Assembly (NCBI RefSeq): GCF_900100085.1
Contig: NZ_FNEJ01000010.1
Span: 1-64,000 of the forward strand
Length of the DNA: 64,000 bases
Source of the DNA: Salipiger marinus
GTDB lineage: Bacteria > Pseudomonadota > Alphaproteobacteria > Rhodobacterales > Rhodobacteraceae
Direction: 5' to 3'
Of the stretch, positions 6,934-16,142 are shown piece by piece (the stretch's first letter is position 1; each line of letters begins with the position of its first letter). The notes under the pieces are model-generated. The model was not told the DNA's origin. It saw only the letters and a program-made list of their open reading frames with translations, and made no database searches. Both the position numbers and the translations under genes were made by a program.

Positions 6934-9147
6934 TCAGTCCTGAAGCCGCGTTTCTTCCAGCAGGCTTCGCAGCGTTTGCAACGTCTCTGCACCAGACGCG
7001 GCGAGCGTTTCCCCAAGCGCCAAGGTGATGGGCGCGGCTTCAAGATCCGGTAGCTCAGATCGAACGAGGTCGGCAGTGGCGGCATAGGTCGGTTCTGCAC
7101 CATTTTCCAAGGCCGCCCAGTCCCCTGCCAGCCAAGCCGCATCCTGCGCCTCGTCGCTGCGGCCCAGCCGGGCGAAGGCGTCGGCTGCAAAGGTAAAGTC
7201 CTGCATCATTTCGCGGGCCTGGACGCGCAGGGCCAAAACGTCTTCACCCTGCAACCCGATCAGCGCAATTTCCGCTGCTTCGGGTTCGCCGCCTGCCAGA
7301 TGCCTGCGGGCGAGCAGCAGCGCCTTGCGCCTGTCCTCCGGCTCGGCGGCATATCTCCCCAGCCACTGGTCCGCACTGTCGGGCAAATTCAGTTCCAGAA
7401 GGCGCGACGCCACATCCAGCGACACATCCCCGTCAAGACCGGGAAGCGCAAACACGTGCGGGTCAAGCACATGGCGCAGGAAAAGCGGCGTTTCCGCCAT
7501 TTCGGCCATCACCTGCACCACTTCCGAAGCGGCTTTCGCCAGTGTGGCGTCCGGAATTTCGTCGGTCTGCAGAAGCTCCGTCACCGCTTCCTGAAACTGC
7601 CCGTTGGCCCATAGCGAACGCACATGTGCCAGCCAAATATCCGGGCCCTGTTCGGTCTTGCGCAGCTCTGTCACATAGGCGGCGGAAAGGTCTGTCAGGC
7701 GTGCCGGGACCGGAGCCCCCTGCTGCGTCGCAACTTCGATCGCGGCGGTCACGGCCTCTGCGGTGCGCGGCCCGTTTTCATGGGTGAACGAGTCGAGCAC
7801 CGATTTTGCAGCCTCAATCTCTCCGGACAGAAGATCGATCCGCGCTCCTGTGAACTGCATTTCCTGGCTGACGCTGCCGGTGGCCCGCTGCAGACGAGAC
7901 AGCACGTTCCGCGCCGTATCTTCGTGCCCCGCCTGAGCTAACCGGGTCGCGAGCTGAGGTCCCAGCAGATCGCGCAGCACCAAAGGCAGCGCTTCAAAAG
8001 CCCGCAGGACGGCGGCATCATTGATCTCGGCCCGGTCGGCACCGTTGCCACCCGCAAGAACCGACCACAAAGCTGCAGCACCGTCGCATTCTGTCTGACC
8101 GTCAAAGACGCCAAGATCACCCTGCTTGCCGTCAACAATCAACGCAAGCGCCGCAAGAAGCTCGGGCGGGCGCTCCTCATCAAGCGCGAGCAAAGCCCGT
8201 GCTTCCACCCCGAAGCCGATGGACAGATAGGCGCGAACCAGATCATGCATCACCTCGCGATCCAGCCGGTCACGACCATCATAGAGCCTGCTGCGCAGTG
8301 CCGGAATATGGCTGTCGAGCGGCGTGTCAGCCTCTCCGCCCCACGCGGACAGATCCAGCGCCGAGTCAGCCGTGCACGGGATTTGACCGCCAAGCCTTAT
8401 GCGTTGCTCCGGATCGCTTGGCTGTGACGGGACGAGCGAAGCTCCCACATGCTCCCGTGCTTTCTGAGGCAGGGCAGCCGGCGGCTTCGAAGGGCTGGGC
8501 GGTTGTGCAAGCAGCCGCGGATCAAGCACCGTCTCCAGAAGGCCCTGAGTGGCGGCGCTGGCCACCTGCTGCGCCAGTGATTGCTCGAACTCCGTCAAAT
8601 CGGTCAGCATCCGGGTATCTTCCTCCGCCCGGATCCGGTCCTGAAAGAAGGGTGCCGGCATCAGCGGGTTTTCGACCTGTCTGGGACCAATCCCCGGATC
8701 GGCCCCCAGACGAACTTCCGAGAGCATCCCGGTTTCCGGAGCGGAATTTTCGTCTGGCGGCACCACATCCTGTGCCTCCGGCAAAGATTCCCCCACATCC
8801 AGCACCATCATGCGATCGCCCGCGCGGAACAGCCGTGTGCCGCAGGCGCAGCCAAAACGGATGTCCAGCCCTGCCCCGTCCGGAAGAGCTGTCACGGAAG
8901 CAATCCGCGTCCGGGTGATGCGGTCAAACACCTGAGATGTGTCGAGACGATATCCCGGCCCGGGCAGTTTCAGCAGCGTGCCGCCACCGTCCGCCAAGGG
9001 TGCAGCAGTGATTTCGACCCCGGCAGGCAGGTCCAGCACAAGCCGGGTGAAGTCCCCATGTTCCCCAGACCGGACCAACACCGTCTGTGCTCCGGCTGCC
9101 GAAGCCAGAAGCCATAGGAAAATGGAGACCCTCAGGATGCGGATCAT
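6934..9147 (-). CDS. Large exported repeat protein of the flagellar cluster, function unknown
   Basis: A 737-aa protein with a clear signal peptide (IFLWLLASAAGAQT). Residues of roughly 25-135 look like a beta-rich, AMIN-like domain (TRLVLDLPAGVEITA). A low-complexity linker follows, then a long alpha-helical region from about residue 280 to the end with repeating helices of TPR/Sel1 type. A pair of cysteines (FGCACGTRLF) sits near residue 100. Its start is 4 bp inside the motA stop, so it is coupled to motA and probably co-transcribed with it. A periplasmic role in stator or motor assembly is possible but inferred only from position. Confidence 0.75.
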   Translation of the reverse strand: MIRILRVSIFLWLLASAAGAQTVLVRSGEHGDFTRLVLDLPAGVEITAAPLADGGGTLLKLPGPGYRLDTSQVFDRITRTRIASVTALPDGAGLDIRFGCACGTRLFRAGDRMMVLDVGESLPEAQDVVPPDENSAPETGMLSEVRLGADPGIGPRQVENPLMPAPFFQDRIRAEEDTRMLTDLTEFEQSLAQQVASAATQGLLETVLDPRLLAQPPSPSKPPAALPQKAREHVGASLVPSQPSDPEQRIRLGGQIPCTADSALDLSAWGGEADTPLDSHIPALRSRLYDGRDRLDREVMHDLVRAYLSIGFGVEARALLALDEERPPELLAALALIVDGKQGDLGVFDGQTECDGAAALWSVLAGGNGADRAEINDAAVLRAFEALPLVLRDLLGPQLATRLAQAGHEDTARNVLSRLQRATGSVSQEMQFTGARIDLLSGEIEAAKSVLDSFTHENGPRTAEAVTAAIEVATQQGAPVPARLTDLSAAYVTELRKTEQGPDIWLAHVRSLWANGQFQEAVTELLQTDEIPDATLAKAASEVVQVMAEMAETPLFLRHVLDPHVFALPGLDGDVSLDVASRLLELNLPDSADQWLGRYAAEPEDRRKALLLARRHLAGGEPEAAEIALIGLQGEDVLALRVQAREMMQDFTFAADAFARLGRSDEAQDAAWLAGDWAALENGAEPTYAATADLVRSELPDLEAAPITLALGETLAASGAETLQTLRSLLEETRLQD

Positions 9148-10013
9148 GCCGCCTCCTGCTTGACGGATTTCAGCGCCTCTTCCAGATCGACAAAGCTGGG
9201 GCGGAAATGCGCCGGAGTATTCTGACGACCGACCTCGATACAGATGTTTGTGGCGTGGTTGTGCAGGTTGGCCACAAGCACCTCTCGGATCAGCTGATAG
9301 AAATGCAGATCCTCTTCGACAACCGCTTTCACCTTTACGGCAAATGGCCCGGCGAACCCATAGGCGAGGAAGACCCCCAGAAAGGTCCCGACCAGGGCAC
9401 CGCCAATCAGCTTGCCCAGCACTTCCGGCGGCTGGTCGATGGAGCCCATGGTCTTGATGACCCCGAGCACGGCAGCCACGATGCCAAGGGCGGGAAGAGA
9501 ATCCGCCATGCTTTGCAAGGCGTGGCTGGAATGCATGCGATGATGCTCCACCGCCTCGATGCGCTTGTCCAGAACCTCTTCGACCTGATGGGGATCGTCA
9601 TAATTCATGGACATGGAGCGCATGGTGTCGCAGATCAGTTCGATCGCCAGCTTGTCGCCCTGAATTTTCGGATAGCGCGAAAAGATCGACGAGTCCTTGG
9701 GCGATTCCACATGTTCTTCGATGGCGACCGGGCTTTGCCGGGCAAGGCGGATCAGTTCGAACAGCAGGCAGAGCAGGTCCTTGTAGTCAGAGGTCTTCCA
9801 TTTTGGCCCCTTGAAGACCTTGCCCATATCCGCGAGCGTATGCTTGACGACGCTCCCGTCATTCCCGATGAGAAAGGCGCCCACGGCGGCCCCCCCGATC
9901 ATCATCATTTCGAAAGGCAGCGCCTTGATGATGATCGCCATTTTGCCACCAGCGGCGATGTAGCCGCCGAACACCATGGCAAAGATCACAACGATCCCGA
10001 TGATTCCCAGCAT
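9144..10013 (-). CDS. motA: Flagellar motor stator protein MotA
   Basis: A 289-aa proton-channel subunit, full length. It begins MLGIIGIVVIFAMVFGGYIAAGG, has four membrane segments and the cytoplasmic loop with the charged residues that contact FliG. The conserved Pro-containing segment SLPALGIVAAVLGVIKTM and the final pair of helices (GGALVGTFLGVFLAYGFAGP) are present. It pairs with MotB, encoded at the other end of the same cluster. The 78-bp gap upstream may carry a separate promoter, but I could not assign one. Confidence 0.97.
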   Translation of the reverse strand: MLGIIGIVVIFAMVFGGYIAAGGKMAIIIKALPFEMMMIGGAAVGAFLIGNDGSVVKHTLADMGKVFKGPKWKTSDYKDLLCLLFELIRLARQSPVAIEEHVESPKDSSIFSRYPKIQGDKLAIELICDTMRSMSMNYDDPHQVEEVLDKRIEAVEHHRMHSSHALQSMADSLPALGIVAAVLGVIKTMGSIDQPPEVLGKLIGGALVGTFLGVFLAYGFAGPFAVKVKAVVEEDLHFYQLIREVLVANLHNHATNICIEVGRQNTPAHFRPSFVDLEEALKSVKQEAA

Positions 10014-10091
10014 CTGGGCAGCTCCTAAATCAGCCTTCGTAACCGGATAGACCGCCGACCGTTAAGATGGCCTTTCGCGGCGAGCTCAGCG

Positions 10092-11198
10092 TCACATCAC
10101 CACGAATTCCGCATGCAGCGCGCCTGCGGCCTTGATGCTTTTCAGAATGTCGATCATGTCGCGCGGGGACACACCCAGCGCATTGAGCCCGGCGATGACC
10201 TCTGACAGGCTGGTGCCGCCCGGAACTTCCGCAAGCCCGATGCCGGGCTCTTCGACAATATCCGCTTCGGTGCGGGGGACGGCGATGGTCTCGCCTTCGG
10301 CAAAGGGGTTGGGCTGCACCACGATCGGCGCTTCCTGAATGCGCAGCGTCAGGTTGCCCTGCGACACGGCAACCCGGGAAATCCGCACATCTTCCCCCAT
10401 GACGATGGTGCCCGACCTCTGGTCGACCACGACCCGTGCCCGGCGCTGCGGTTCCACCGCAAGGTTCTCAATCGCCACGACGGCCCGGGCGGGAGAACTG
10501 GCGCCCGTGCTGAGCAGGTCGACCGACACGGTGCCGGCATCCGTCATGTTGGCCGCACGCCGCCCCACCGCCCGGTTGATCGCCGCTTCGATCCGGGCGG
10601 CGGTGGTAAAGTCCGGCTCGCGCAGCGCCAGCCGCAAGGTGGACAGATCCTGAAACTCGAAATCCACCTCGCGTTCGATCCGCGCCCCGGCGGGAATGAC
10701 CCCGGAGGTCGGCACCCCCTGCACCACACGACCGGCATCACCTTCGGCTTCGACCCCGCCCGCGATCACCGTCCCTTGCGCCACGGCATAAATCTGGCCA
10801 TCCGCGGCATTGAGCGGCGTCATGATGAGCGTTCCCCCCAGCAGGCTTTTGGCATCCCCGATTGCCGATACCGTCACGTCGATCTGGCCACCGGCGCGGC
10901 CAAAAGGCGGCAGTCGCCCGGTGACAAACACGGCTGCGACATTGCGGGGGCGAAACTGCTCTCCGGTGACGTTCACTCCGAGCCGTTCCAGAATATTCTG
11001 CATGATTTCTTCGGTGAATGGTGCGTTCCGCAAACCGTCGCCCGTGCCGTTCAGCCCGACCACCAGCCCGTAGCCCACCAGATCGTTGGCGCGGACGCCG
11101 TCGACCTCCACCAGATCCTTGATCCGCACCGCCTGCGCCTCGGTCTGCCCCGCCATGGCCGCAACCGCCAGCGTCACGCCCAGCAAAAGCCGTCGCAT
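10092..11198 (-). CDS. flgI: Flagellar P-ring protein FlgI
   Basis: A 368-aa periplasmic protein with a cleavable signal peptide (LLLGVTLAVAAMAGQTEAQA). It forms the ring around the rod in the peptidoglycan layer. The hallmark VRIKDLVEVDGVRANDLVGYGLVVGLNGTGD segment (given here in outline) lies just after the signal, and the C-terminus carries ALGVSPRDMIDILKSIKAAGAL. Start and flgL stop overlap as TGATG, so flgL and flgI are translationally coupled. Confidence 0.97.
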   Translation of the reverse strand: MRRLLLGVTLAVAAMAGQTEAQAVRIKDLVEVDGVRANDLVGYGLVVGLNGTGDGLRNAPFTEEIMQNILERLGVNVTGEQFRPRNVAAVFVTGRLPPFGRAGGQIDVTVSAIGDAKSLLGGTLIMTPLNAADGQIYAVAQGTVIAGGVEAEGDAGRVVQGVPTSGVIPAGARIEREVDFEFQDLSTLRLALREPDFTTAARIEAAINRAVGRRAANMTDAGTVSVDLLSTGASSPARAVVAIENLAVEPQRRARVVVDQRSGTIVMGEDVRISRVAVSQGNLTLRIQEAPIVVQPNPFAEGETIAVPRTEADIVEEPGIGLAEVPGGTSLSEVIAGLNALGVSPRDMIDILKSIKAAGALHAEFVVM

Positions 11199-12196
11199 CA
11201 GAAGAACTCCGTCAGCGACATGCGTGAGGAACGTACGGTAATCGCATAAAGCGCCTCCAGCTGGGAGCGGGTGTTCTCGTAGCGGGCGGCGGTGTCGAAC
11301 TGGTCGATCCCCACCAGATCCAGCCGGGCGAGGCTCATCGCGGTGGTCTCGGCAGCATTGCGCGTGGTGGTTTCCTCGATCCGGGCTTCCAGCGCGCCAA
11401 GGCCCGCGCGCAATTCCACCACCGGAGCCTGCGCCTGCAGCAGATCACGACCCGCTTTCGCCATAAGACCCGTCTGCACCTCCAGAGGCAGGCCAAGCGT
11501 CGGATCGGTGGCCAGCGCCGCCTTGGCCATCATCTTCAAGACGTCCCGGAACACCTGATTGTCCGCGCGGATGTCCAGGGCCGCGGTTTCGGTCCGGCTC
11601 AGCCGCAGCGGCGCAAGACCGTCCTGCGATCCAAGATAGCCCATCGTCTCGAACCCGCCGCCGGAACCGAACCATGCGTCGAGCGCGGCATCCACCCCGG
11701 CCACCGTCGTCTCTCCGGCAAGCGCGCCGCGCAGATCGGCCAGCATCGCCTCCGGATCCGCCAGCGGAGGCGTGTCGGTCGTGGTTCCGGCAAAAAGATA
11801 GCGGCCGCCAATCCCCCGGTTCAGGCCGCTGACCATCTGTCCAAAGGCATTGCTCGCCTCTTCCGACAGGGTGGAGAGCATTTCTGACGACGGGGTCAGC
11901 GCCGCCGAAAGCAGAACCTGCGAGACGGCCTCGGCGCGGGTCTGGATTTCGGACAGTGTCGTCTGCATCGTCCCCGCCAGCAGCGAGGCTTCCGCGGTAT
12001 TGAGACGAAAGGCCTCCAACTGCGCGAGGGTGCGGTCAATGGCGACCAGACCGGTGACATCCCCCGCCAGATGGGTGGCTGGATCGCGGACGAACCCCGT
12101 GGCGAGTTCGACCCCGAGCTGATCCATCTCGCGGTTGAGCCGTGTGTGATGCGTCCGCAGCAGCAGCGTGCGCGCCATGTCTCCGACAGTGTTCAT
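11198..12196 (-). CDS. flgL: Flagellar hook-filament junction protein FlgL
   Basis: A 332-aa flagellin-like protein linking hook and filament. The N-terminal helix (NTVGDMARTLLLRTHHTRLNREMDQLGVEL, partly quoted) and the C-terminal helix (DQFDTAARYENTRSQLEALY) are the coiled-coil D0/D1 elements shared with flagellin. A strong ribosome binding site (GGAGAG) precedes the start. It follows flgK by 11 bp and overlaps flgI. Confidence 0.93.
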   Translation of the reverse strand: MNTVGDMARTLLLRTHHTRLNREMDQLGVELATGFVRDPATHLAGDVTGLVAIDRTLAQLEAFRLNTAEASLLAGTMQTTLSEIQTRAEAVSQVLLSAALTPSSEMLSTLSEEASNAFGQMVSGLNRGIGGRYLFAGTTTDTPPLADPEAMLADLRGALAGETTVAGVDAALDAWFGSGGGFETMGYLGSQDGLAPLRLSRTETAALDIRADNQVFRDVLKMMAKAALATDPTLGLPLEVQTGLMAKAGRDLLQAQAPVVELRAGLGALEARIEETTTRNAAETTAMSLARLDLVGIDQFDTAARYENTRSQLEALYAITVRSSRMSLTEFF

Positions 12197-12207
12197 TCCC
12201 GCTCTCC

Positions 12208-13668
12208 TCAGATGTTCAGAAGTCTCTGCATCAGTTCGTCGACGACGGTCATCACCCGGGCATTGGCGGCATAATGCTGTTCGATCAGCATCAGGTCCTG
12301 CAGCTCGGCGTCGGTATCCACGCCCTTGGACAGCTCCAGCTCGCGCAGCGCCGTATTCTGGGCGCGGCTGAAGCTTTGTTCGGAGTCGGCCCGGACGCGC
12401 GACATCGCCACCTGCGACTGCAGATCCGCCACATGCTGGCCAAAGCTCTTGGGTCCAGTGCCCAGCGCAATCGACGCCGGGGTCCGCAGCGCCTCCAGCG
12501 CATCGGCATAACCATTGATCAGCGTGGCATCCCCCACGGCCCCCGTCACGGCGGCGCCGAGCCCGTCGCGCAGGCGCCAGGATCCGGCACCTCCGGGGGC
12601 GACCAGCGCATTGATGCGGATCCGGCCTGCGATGCCGGTTTCGTCACCCGGATCAAAAGCAAGCCCGGCATCGGTGAACAGCCCCGCATCGGTGGCGCCA
12701 AGCGTGGCATCCGGGCCGCCCGGACCAAAACGGTCGATCAGATCACGGGCCAGCGCATCCAGCGCCACCTGCGTCGCCACCCCGGCCTCGTCGCGGATCA
12801 GCAGCTGCGCACCCAGCGTGCCTCCCCCCAGCGGTCCGGCATTGCTGGCGCGAATGGCTCTACCGTTCAGGGTGATGCCCGACAGCAGCCCGTTATCCTG
12901 CGTCATGTCGCTGGTGACGGTCGCCACGGGGGTGAAGCCAAGAACCGCAGGCGCGCTGTTGATGTCGGGATCAAGCAGCACCGTGCCGGATCCCGCGTAA
13001 AGCGCCACCATGCCCCGGTCGCGCTGGACACTGCGCAGCGGCACGATCCCGGACACGCTGTCGATCACCCGCTGCCGTTCATCCATCAGCGAGGAAGCAT
13101 CGCCATTGCGCAGCACCGTGTCAGAAATCGCCACGTTCAGCCGGTCGACCCGGGACAGGGCACTGTTCAGCGCCTCGACCTGCGTCGCGATGGCCGTATC
13201 CGCCTCGGTCCGGGCGGACTGGACGCCAGCGCTGATGACCGTCAGCTTGGCCGCCAGATCCTGCGCCGCCAGCGCCACGGCATCCAGCCGCTGGGTCGAG
13301 GCCGGATCGCTGGATGCCGTCAGCAGCGCGTTCTCGAACGTGGCATAACGTTCGGTCAGCGATCCTGCCGCGCCGCTTGCGCCAAACAGGGTCTCCACCT
13401 GAGTGGCATAGGACTGCAGGCTGTCGGCAAAGCCCGACTGTGCGTCGGAAAGCCTGCGATCCGACAGCACCGCCGCATCTTCAAGCCGCACGACCCCGTC
13501 GATCCAGACCCCTCCGGAGGTGCCGCTGCTGCGCGGAGACAGCTCCAGCACCCGACGGCCATAACTTTCGGTCGTCGCGTTGGAAATGTTGGACGAGACG
13601 AGTCCCGCCTTGCGGCTGTTTGCGGTAAGGCCGCTCAATGCGTTGGAAAGGGCTCCGGTCAGCGACAT
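12208..13668 (-). CDS. flgK: Flagellar hook-associated protein FlgK
   Basis: A 486-aa hook-associated protein 1. The N-terminus (MSLTGALSNALSGLTANSRKAG) has the rod/hook motif, and SSNISNATTESYGRRVLEL is the ANN-like signature. The C-terminus (GVDTDAELQDLMLIEQHYAANARV) is the matching D0 helix. GGAGG lies 8 bp before the start codon. It sits between flgE and flgL in hook-assembly order. Confidence 0.95.
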   Translation of the reverse strand: MSLTGALSNALSGLTANSRKAGLVSSNISNATTESYGRRVLELSPRSSGTSGGVWIDGVVRLEDAAVLSDRRLSDAQSGFADSLQSYATQVETLFGASGAAGSLTERYATFENALLTASSDPASTQRLDAVALAAQDLAAKLTVISAGVQSARTEADTAIATQVEALNSALSRVDRLNVAISDTVLRNGDASSLMDERQRVIDSVSGIVPLRSVQRDRGMVALYAGSGTVLLDPDINSAPAVLGFTPVATVTSDMTQDNGLLSGITLNGRAIRASNAGPLGGGTLGAQLLIRDEAGVATQVALDALARDLIDRFGPGGPDATLGATDAGLFTDAGLAFDPGDETGIAGRIRINALVAPGGAGSWRLRDGLGAAVTGAVGDATLINGYADALEALRTPASIALGTGPKSFGQHVADLQSQVAMSRVRADSEQSFSRAQNTALRELELSKGVDTDAELQDLMLIEQHYAANARVMTVVDELMQRLLNI

Positions 13669-13701
13669 TCAGCGGCCTCCGTTCATGGGCTCTGCAGCGC
13701 G

Positions 13702-15006
13702 TCAGCGCTTGAGGTTGGTGGTTTCCTGCAGCATGTCGTCCACGGTCTGGATGACCTTGGCATTGGACGTGTAGGCGCGCTGCGTCTTGATCATGTCGGT
13801 CAGTTCGCGCGCCACATCGGTCGCGGATTCCTCCCGCGAGAAGGATTTGATCTCGCCAGTGGGACCATCCCCCGCATCCCAGAGGAAATAGGCGCCGCTG
13901 TCGGAAGAGGGTTTGAAGGTCTGGTTGTCCATCGCGATCATGCCGTTCACGTTCGGCAGATCCGCCAGCGGCACCTGATACAGCGTCTTGGAAATGCCGC
14001 TGTCATAAAGCGCACTGACATAGCCGCTGCCATCGACCTCGACCGAGATCATGCTGCTGACCGGGGATCCGTCCTTGACCACGGAGAGCGGGGTGAAGCT
14101 GTCGGAAAGCTGCGACAGGCCGGTGGTGCCGCCAACCGCGCCAAGGTCGAATTCGATGGGCCCCCCTGCCACGGTGACCGTGGCAAGGCCGGTCGCCGCG
14201 TTATAGGCGCCGCCGGTCACCGTCGCCACGGAGAGCAGTCGACCGCCGCCGGTGCGGCTGTCGTCGAAGGTCAGGGTGTATTCGCCAACCACCGTTCCGC
14301 CAGAGGCCGAATCCTCCATCACCAGCGTCCATTCGTTGGAGGTGCCGGTGGCGGGGACCGTGGGGGTGAAGGTCAGGCTGATGTTCTGCGACACGCCAAG
14401 ATTGTCGAAATACTCGATGGACAGGTTTTCCGAGGCGCCATCGGCCCCCGCCATGGTGCCAGTGGCGGGCAGGTTCAGCGTCATCGCGACGCTGGTGGTC
14501 GGATCCCCCTGAAGAGCGCGATTGAACTGGATCGGCTCCAGCCCGCCCACCGTATCGCGCGGGAAGGCCGGGATGCTGCCATCAAGGTTGGCGGGCCAAC
14601 CCATCAGGTAATATCCCGCCTCATTGGCCAGATACCCCTCGTCATTGACGCGGAACGAGCCGGTGGAGGTCAGCAGCATCTCCGGACTGGCGGGGTTGCG
14701 GTCATATTGCGGTCCCGCGACCACGGGCAGCAGACCCTTGCCGCTGACCGCAAGATCGGTGGCGTTGCTGGTCGTGGCCAGCGCCCCCTTCTGGTCCACC
14801 AGCCGCAGGTTCTGCGACACCACCCCGCCCGCAGTGAAACTGCGACCCGTGTTGTTCATCACGATCGCATTGAACTCTGTCTCTGCCCGCCGGTAGCCAT
14901 AGGTGGAGGCATTGGCGATGTTGTCGGAAATGCTCGCCAGTCGGCTGGCATTTGCGCTAAGCCCTGAAACGCCCGCGTTGAGGGACGACGAAATGGTCAT
15001 GGACAC
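13702..15006 (-). CDS. flgE: Flagellar hook protein FlgE
   Basis: A 434-aa hook subunit. The N-terminal rod domain (SSLNAGVSGLSANASRLASISDNIANA, partly quoted) with STYGYRR and the C-terminal helix (ELTDMIKTQRAYTSNAKVIQTVDDML, partly quoted) are diagnostic. The middle is the variable surface domain. It heads the flgE-flgK-flgL-flgI run. A CtrA-like motif lies about 55-70 bp upstream of the start codon. Confidence 0.95.
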   Translation of the reverse strand: MSMTISSSLNAGVSGLSANASRLASISDNIANASTYGYRRAETEFNAIVMNNTGRSFTAGGVVSQNLRLVDQKGALATTSNATDLAVSGKGLLPVVAGPQYDRNPASPEMLLTSTGSFRVNDEGYLANEAGYYLMGWPANLDGSIPAFPRDTVGGLEPIQFNRALQGDPTTSVAMTLNLPATGTMAGADGASENLSIEYFDNLGVSQNISLTFTPTVPATGTSNEWTLVMEDSASGGTVVGEYTLTFDDSRTGGGRLLSVATVTGGAYNAATGLATVTVAGGPIEFDLGAVGGTTGLSQLSDSFTPLSVVKDGSPVSSMISVEVDGSGYVSALYDSGISKTLYQVPLADLPNVNGMIAMDNQTFKPSSDSGAYFLWDAGDGPTGEIKSFSREESATDVARELTDMIKTQRAYTSNAKVIQTVDDMLQETTNLKR

Positions 15007-15060
15007 GCCTTTCTGCTGTCGCGGTTTCGAGATGTCCCGGCAACAGATACGCGCGGCAGC

Positions 15061-15075
15061 TTAATGGGCCGCTAA
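15061..15075 (-). promoter_or_regulatory. CtrA-like binding motif upstream of flgE
   Basis: The plus strand reads TTAA, seven bases, CTAA (7 of 8 matches to the CtrA consensus TTAA-N7-TTAA). It lies about 55-70 bp before the flgE start, the range expected for an activator site. CtrA control of flagellar genes is established in Caulobacter and for fla2-type clusters of Rhodobacterales. Functional binding here is inferred. Confidence 0.5.
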
Positions 15076-15104
15076 CAGCTAAAATCCAAGCCATTCCCCC
15101 CTCC

Positions 15105-15935
15105 TCAGCGGTCGCGCAGAAAGATCACCTCCAGCCGGGTGTTGCGCGGATCCATCGGGTTGTCATGCGCGGGATCGCGGTCGGCATGGGCGGTCACGCG
15201 AGCCACACGGTCGCGGTCCAGCCCCTCCCGCCAGAGCAGGTCGCGCATATGCCCGGCATGCTGCGCCGATTCATCCCAAGCCGGATTTTTTGCCAGAACA
15301 ATGGGATAGGCCCGCACATGCCCCTCCACCGCTACCGGATTGCTGACCATGTCGGCCACCCGTGCCACCGCCGCAGCCAGCCGTTCCAGCAGCGGCGTCG
15401 GCCTGCCGCTGTCGTCGAACAGCCGCGACTCGGCGGTCTCGTAGAGTTCGACCACCAGACCTTCGTCGGTCAGCCGGGTCACGATATGCCGCATCAGACC
15501 ATCATCCAGCGCGCTTTCGCCGGTGCGGCCCAGCAGCTTCTGTTCAAGCTCGCGCAGCGCCTCTTCTTCGGCATCCTGCGCCTCGCCCTGCGTGAAGGTG
15601 CCGCGTGCGGAATCGCTTTCCGCCGGCCTCTCGCTGGTGGCGCCGGTGCCGACCTGCGGCAGCGTCATCTCGGAAAACGTGTTGTCCCCGCCCAGCATGC
15701 CAGTGCCGCCCCCGGAAATCCGGGCCACGGCAATCGTCGGATTGAAGTAATCCGCAAGTCCCTTGCGCTGTTTTTCCGTCGTCGCGTTCAGCAGCCACAT
15801 CAACATGAAAAAGGCCATCATCGCCGTCACGAAGTCGGCATAGGCGACTTTCCAGGCCCCGCCATGGTGCCCCCCGCCGCCAACGACCTTTTTCCTTTTG
15901 ATGATGACCGGCGCGACATTGCTGTCCGCACCCAT
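15105..15935 (-). CDS. motB: Flagellar motor stator protein MotB
   Basis: A 276-aa stator subunit. After a basic N-terminus (IIKRKK, GGGGHHGGAWK) comes one membrane helix with the proton-binding Asp in AYADFVTAMMAFF, near residue 30. The periplasmic half is an OmpA-like peptidoglycan-binding domain ending MDPRNTRLEVIFLRD. ATG at 15935 is preferred over GTG at 15944 because GGTGGTGGAG precedes it. It is the first gene of the visible flagellar block, with a CtrA-like site upstream. MotA is encoded about 5 kb away in the same orientation. Confidence 0.93.
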   Translation of the reverse strand: MGADSNVAPVIIKRKKVVGGGGHHGGAWKVAYADFVTAMMAFFMLMWLLNATTEKQRKGLADYFNPTIAVARISGGGTGMLGGDNTFSEMTLPQVGTGATSERPAESDSARGTFTQGEAQDAEEEALRELEQKLLGRTGESALDDGLMRHIVTRLTDEGLVVELYETAESRLFDDSGRPTPLLERLAAAVARVADMVSNPVAVEGHVRAYPIVLAKNPAWDESAQHAGHMRDLLWREGLDRDRVARVTAHADRDPAHDNPMDPRNTRLEVIFLRDR

Positions 15936-15985
15936 CTCCACCACCCTTCCAAACTCACCCGGCGTCAGGAATAGCGCAACGGGTC

Positions 15986-16000
15986 TTACCGCCCGCTTAA
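15986..16000 (-). promoter_or_regulatory. CtrA-like binding motif upstream of motB
   Basis: The plus strand reads TTAC, seven bases, TTAA (7 of 8 matches to TTAA-N7-TTAA). It is centred about 58 bp upstream of the motB start. A second such motif with nearly the same spacing precedes flgE, which makes chance less likely. Regulation by CtrA is inferred. Confidence 0.5.
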
Positions 16001-16142
16001 CAATTCAAAATGTGGGGGGATCCCTGTGGCGGAGCCGTGCCGAATATCCCACAGCGCGGCACCCTGCCCCGCCCGTGAATGGACAGACGGCGCATTTCGG
16101 ACTAGCTCTGGTTCCAACACGGCACAGGGATCCGGGGGTGAC

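Noticed and set aside
12142-14967. A 941-codon open frame on the plus strand across flgL, flgK and flgE
   Set aside because: It is antisense to three well-recognised flagellar genes, is extremely rich in Arg, Gly and His, and shows no domain. Long antisense frames are usual in high-GC coding DNA.
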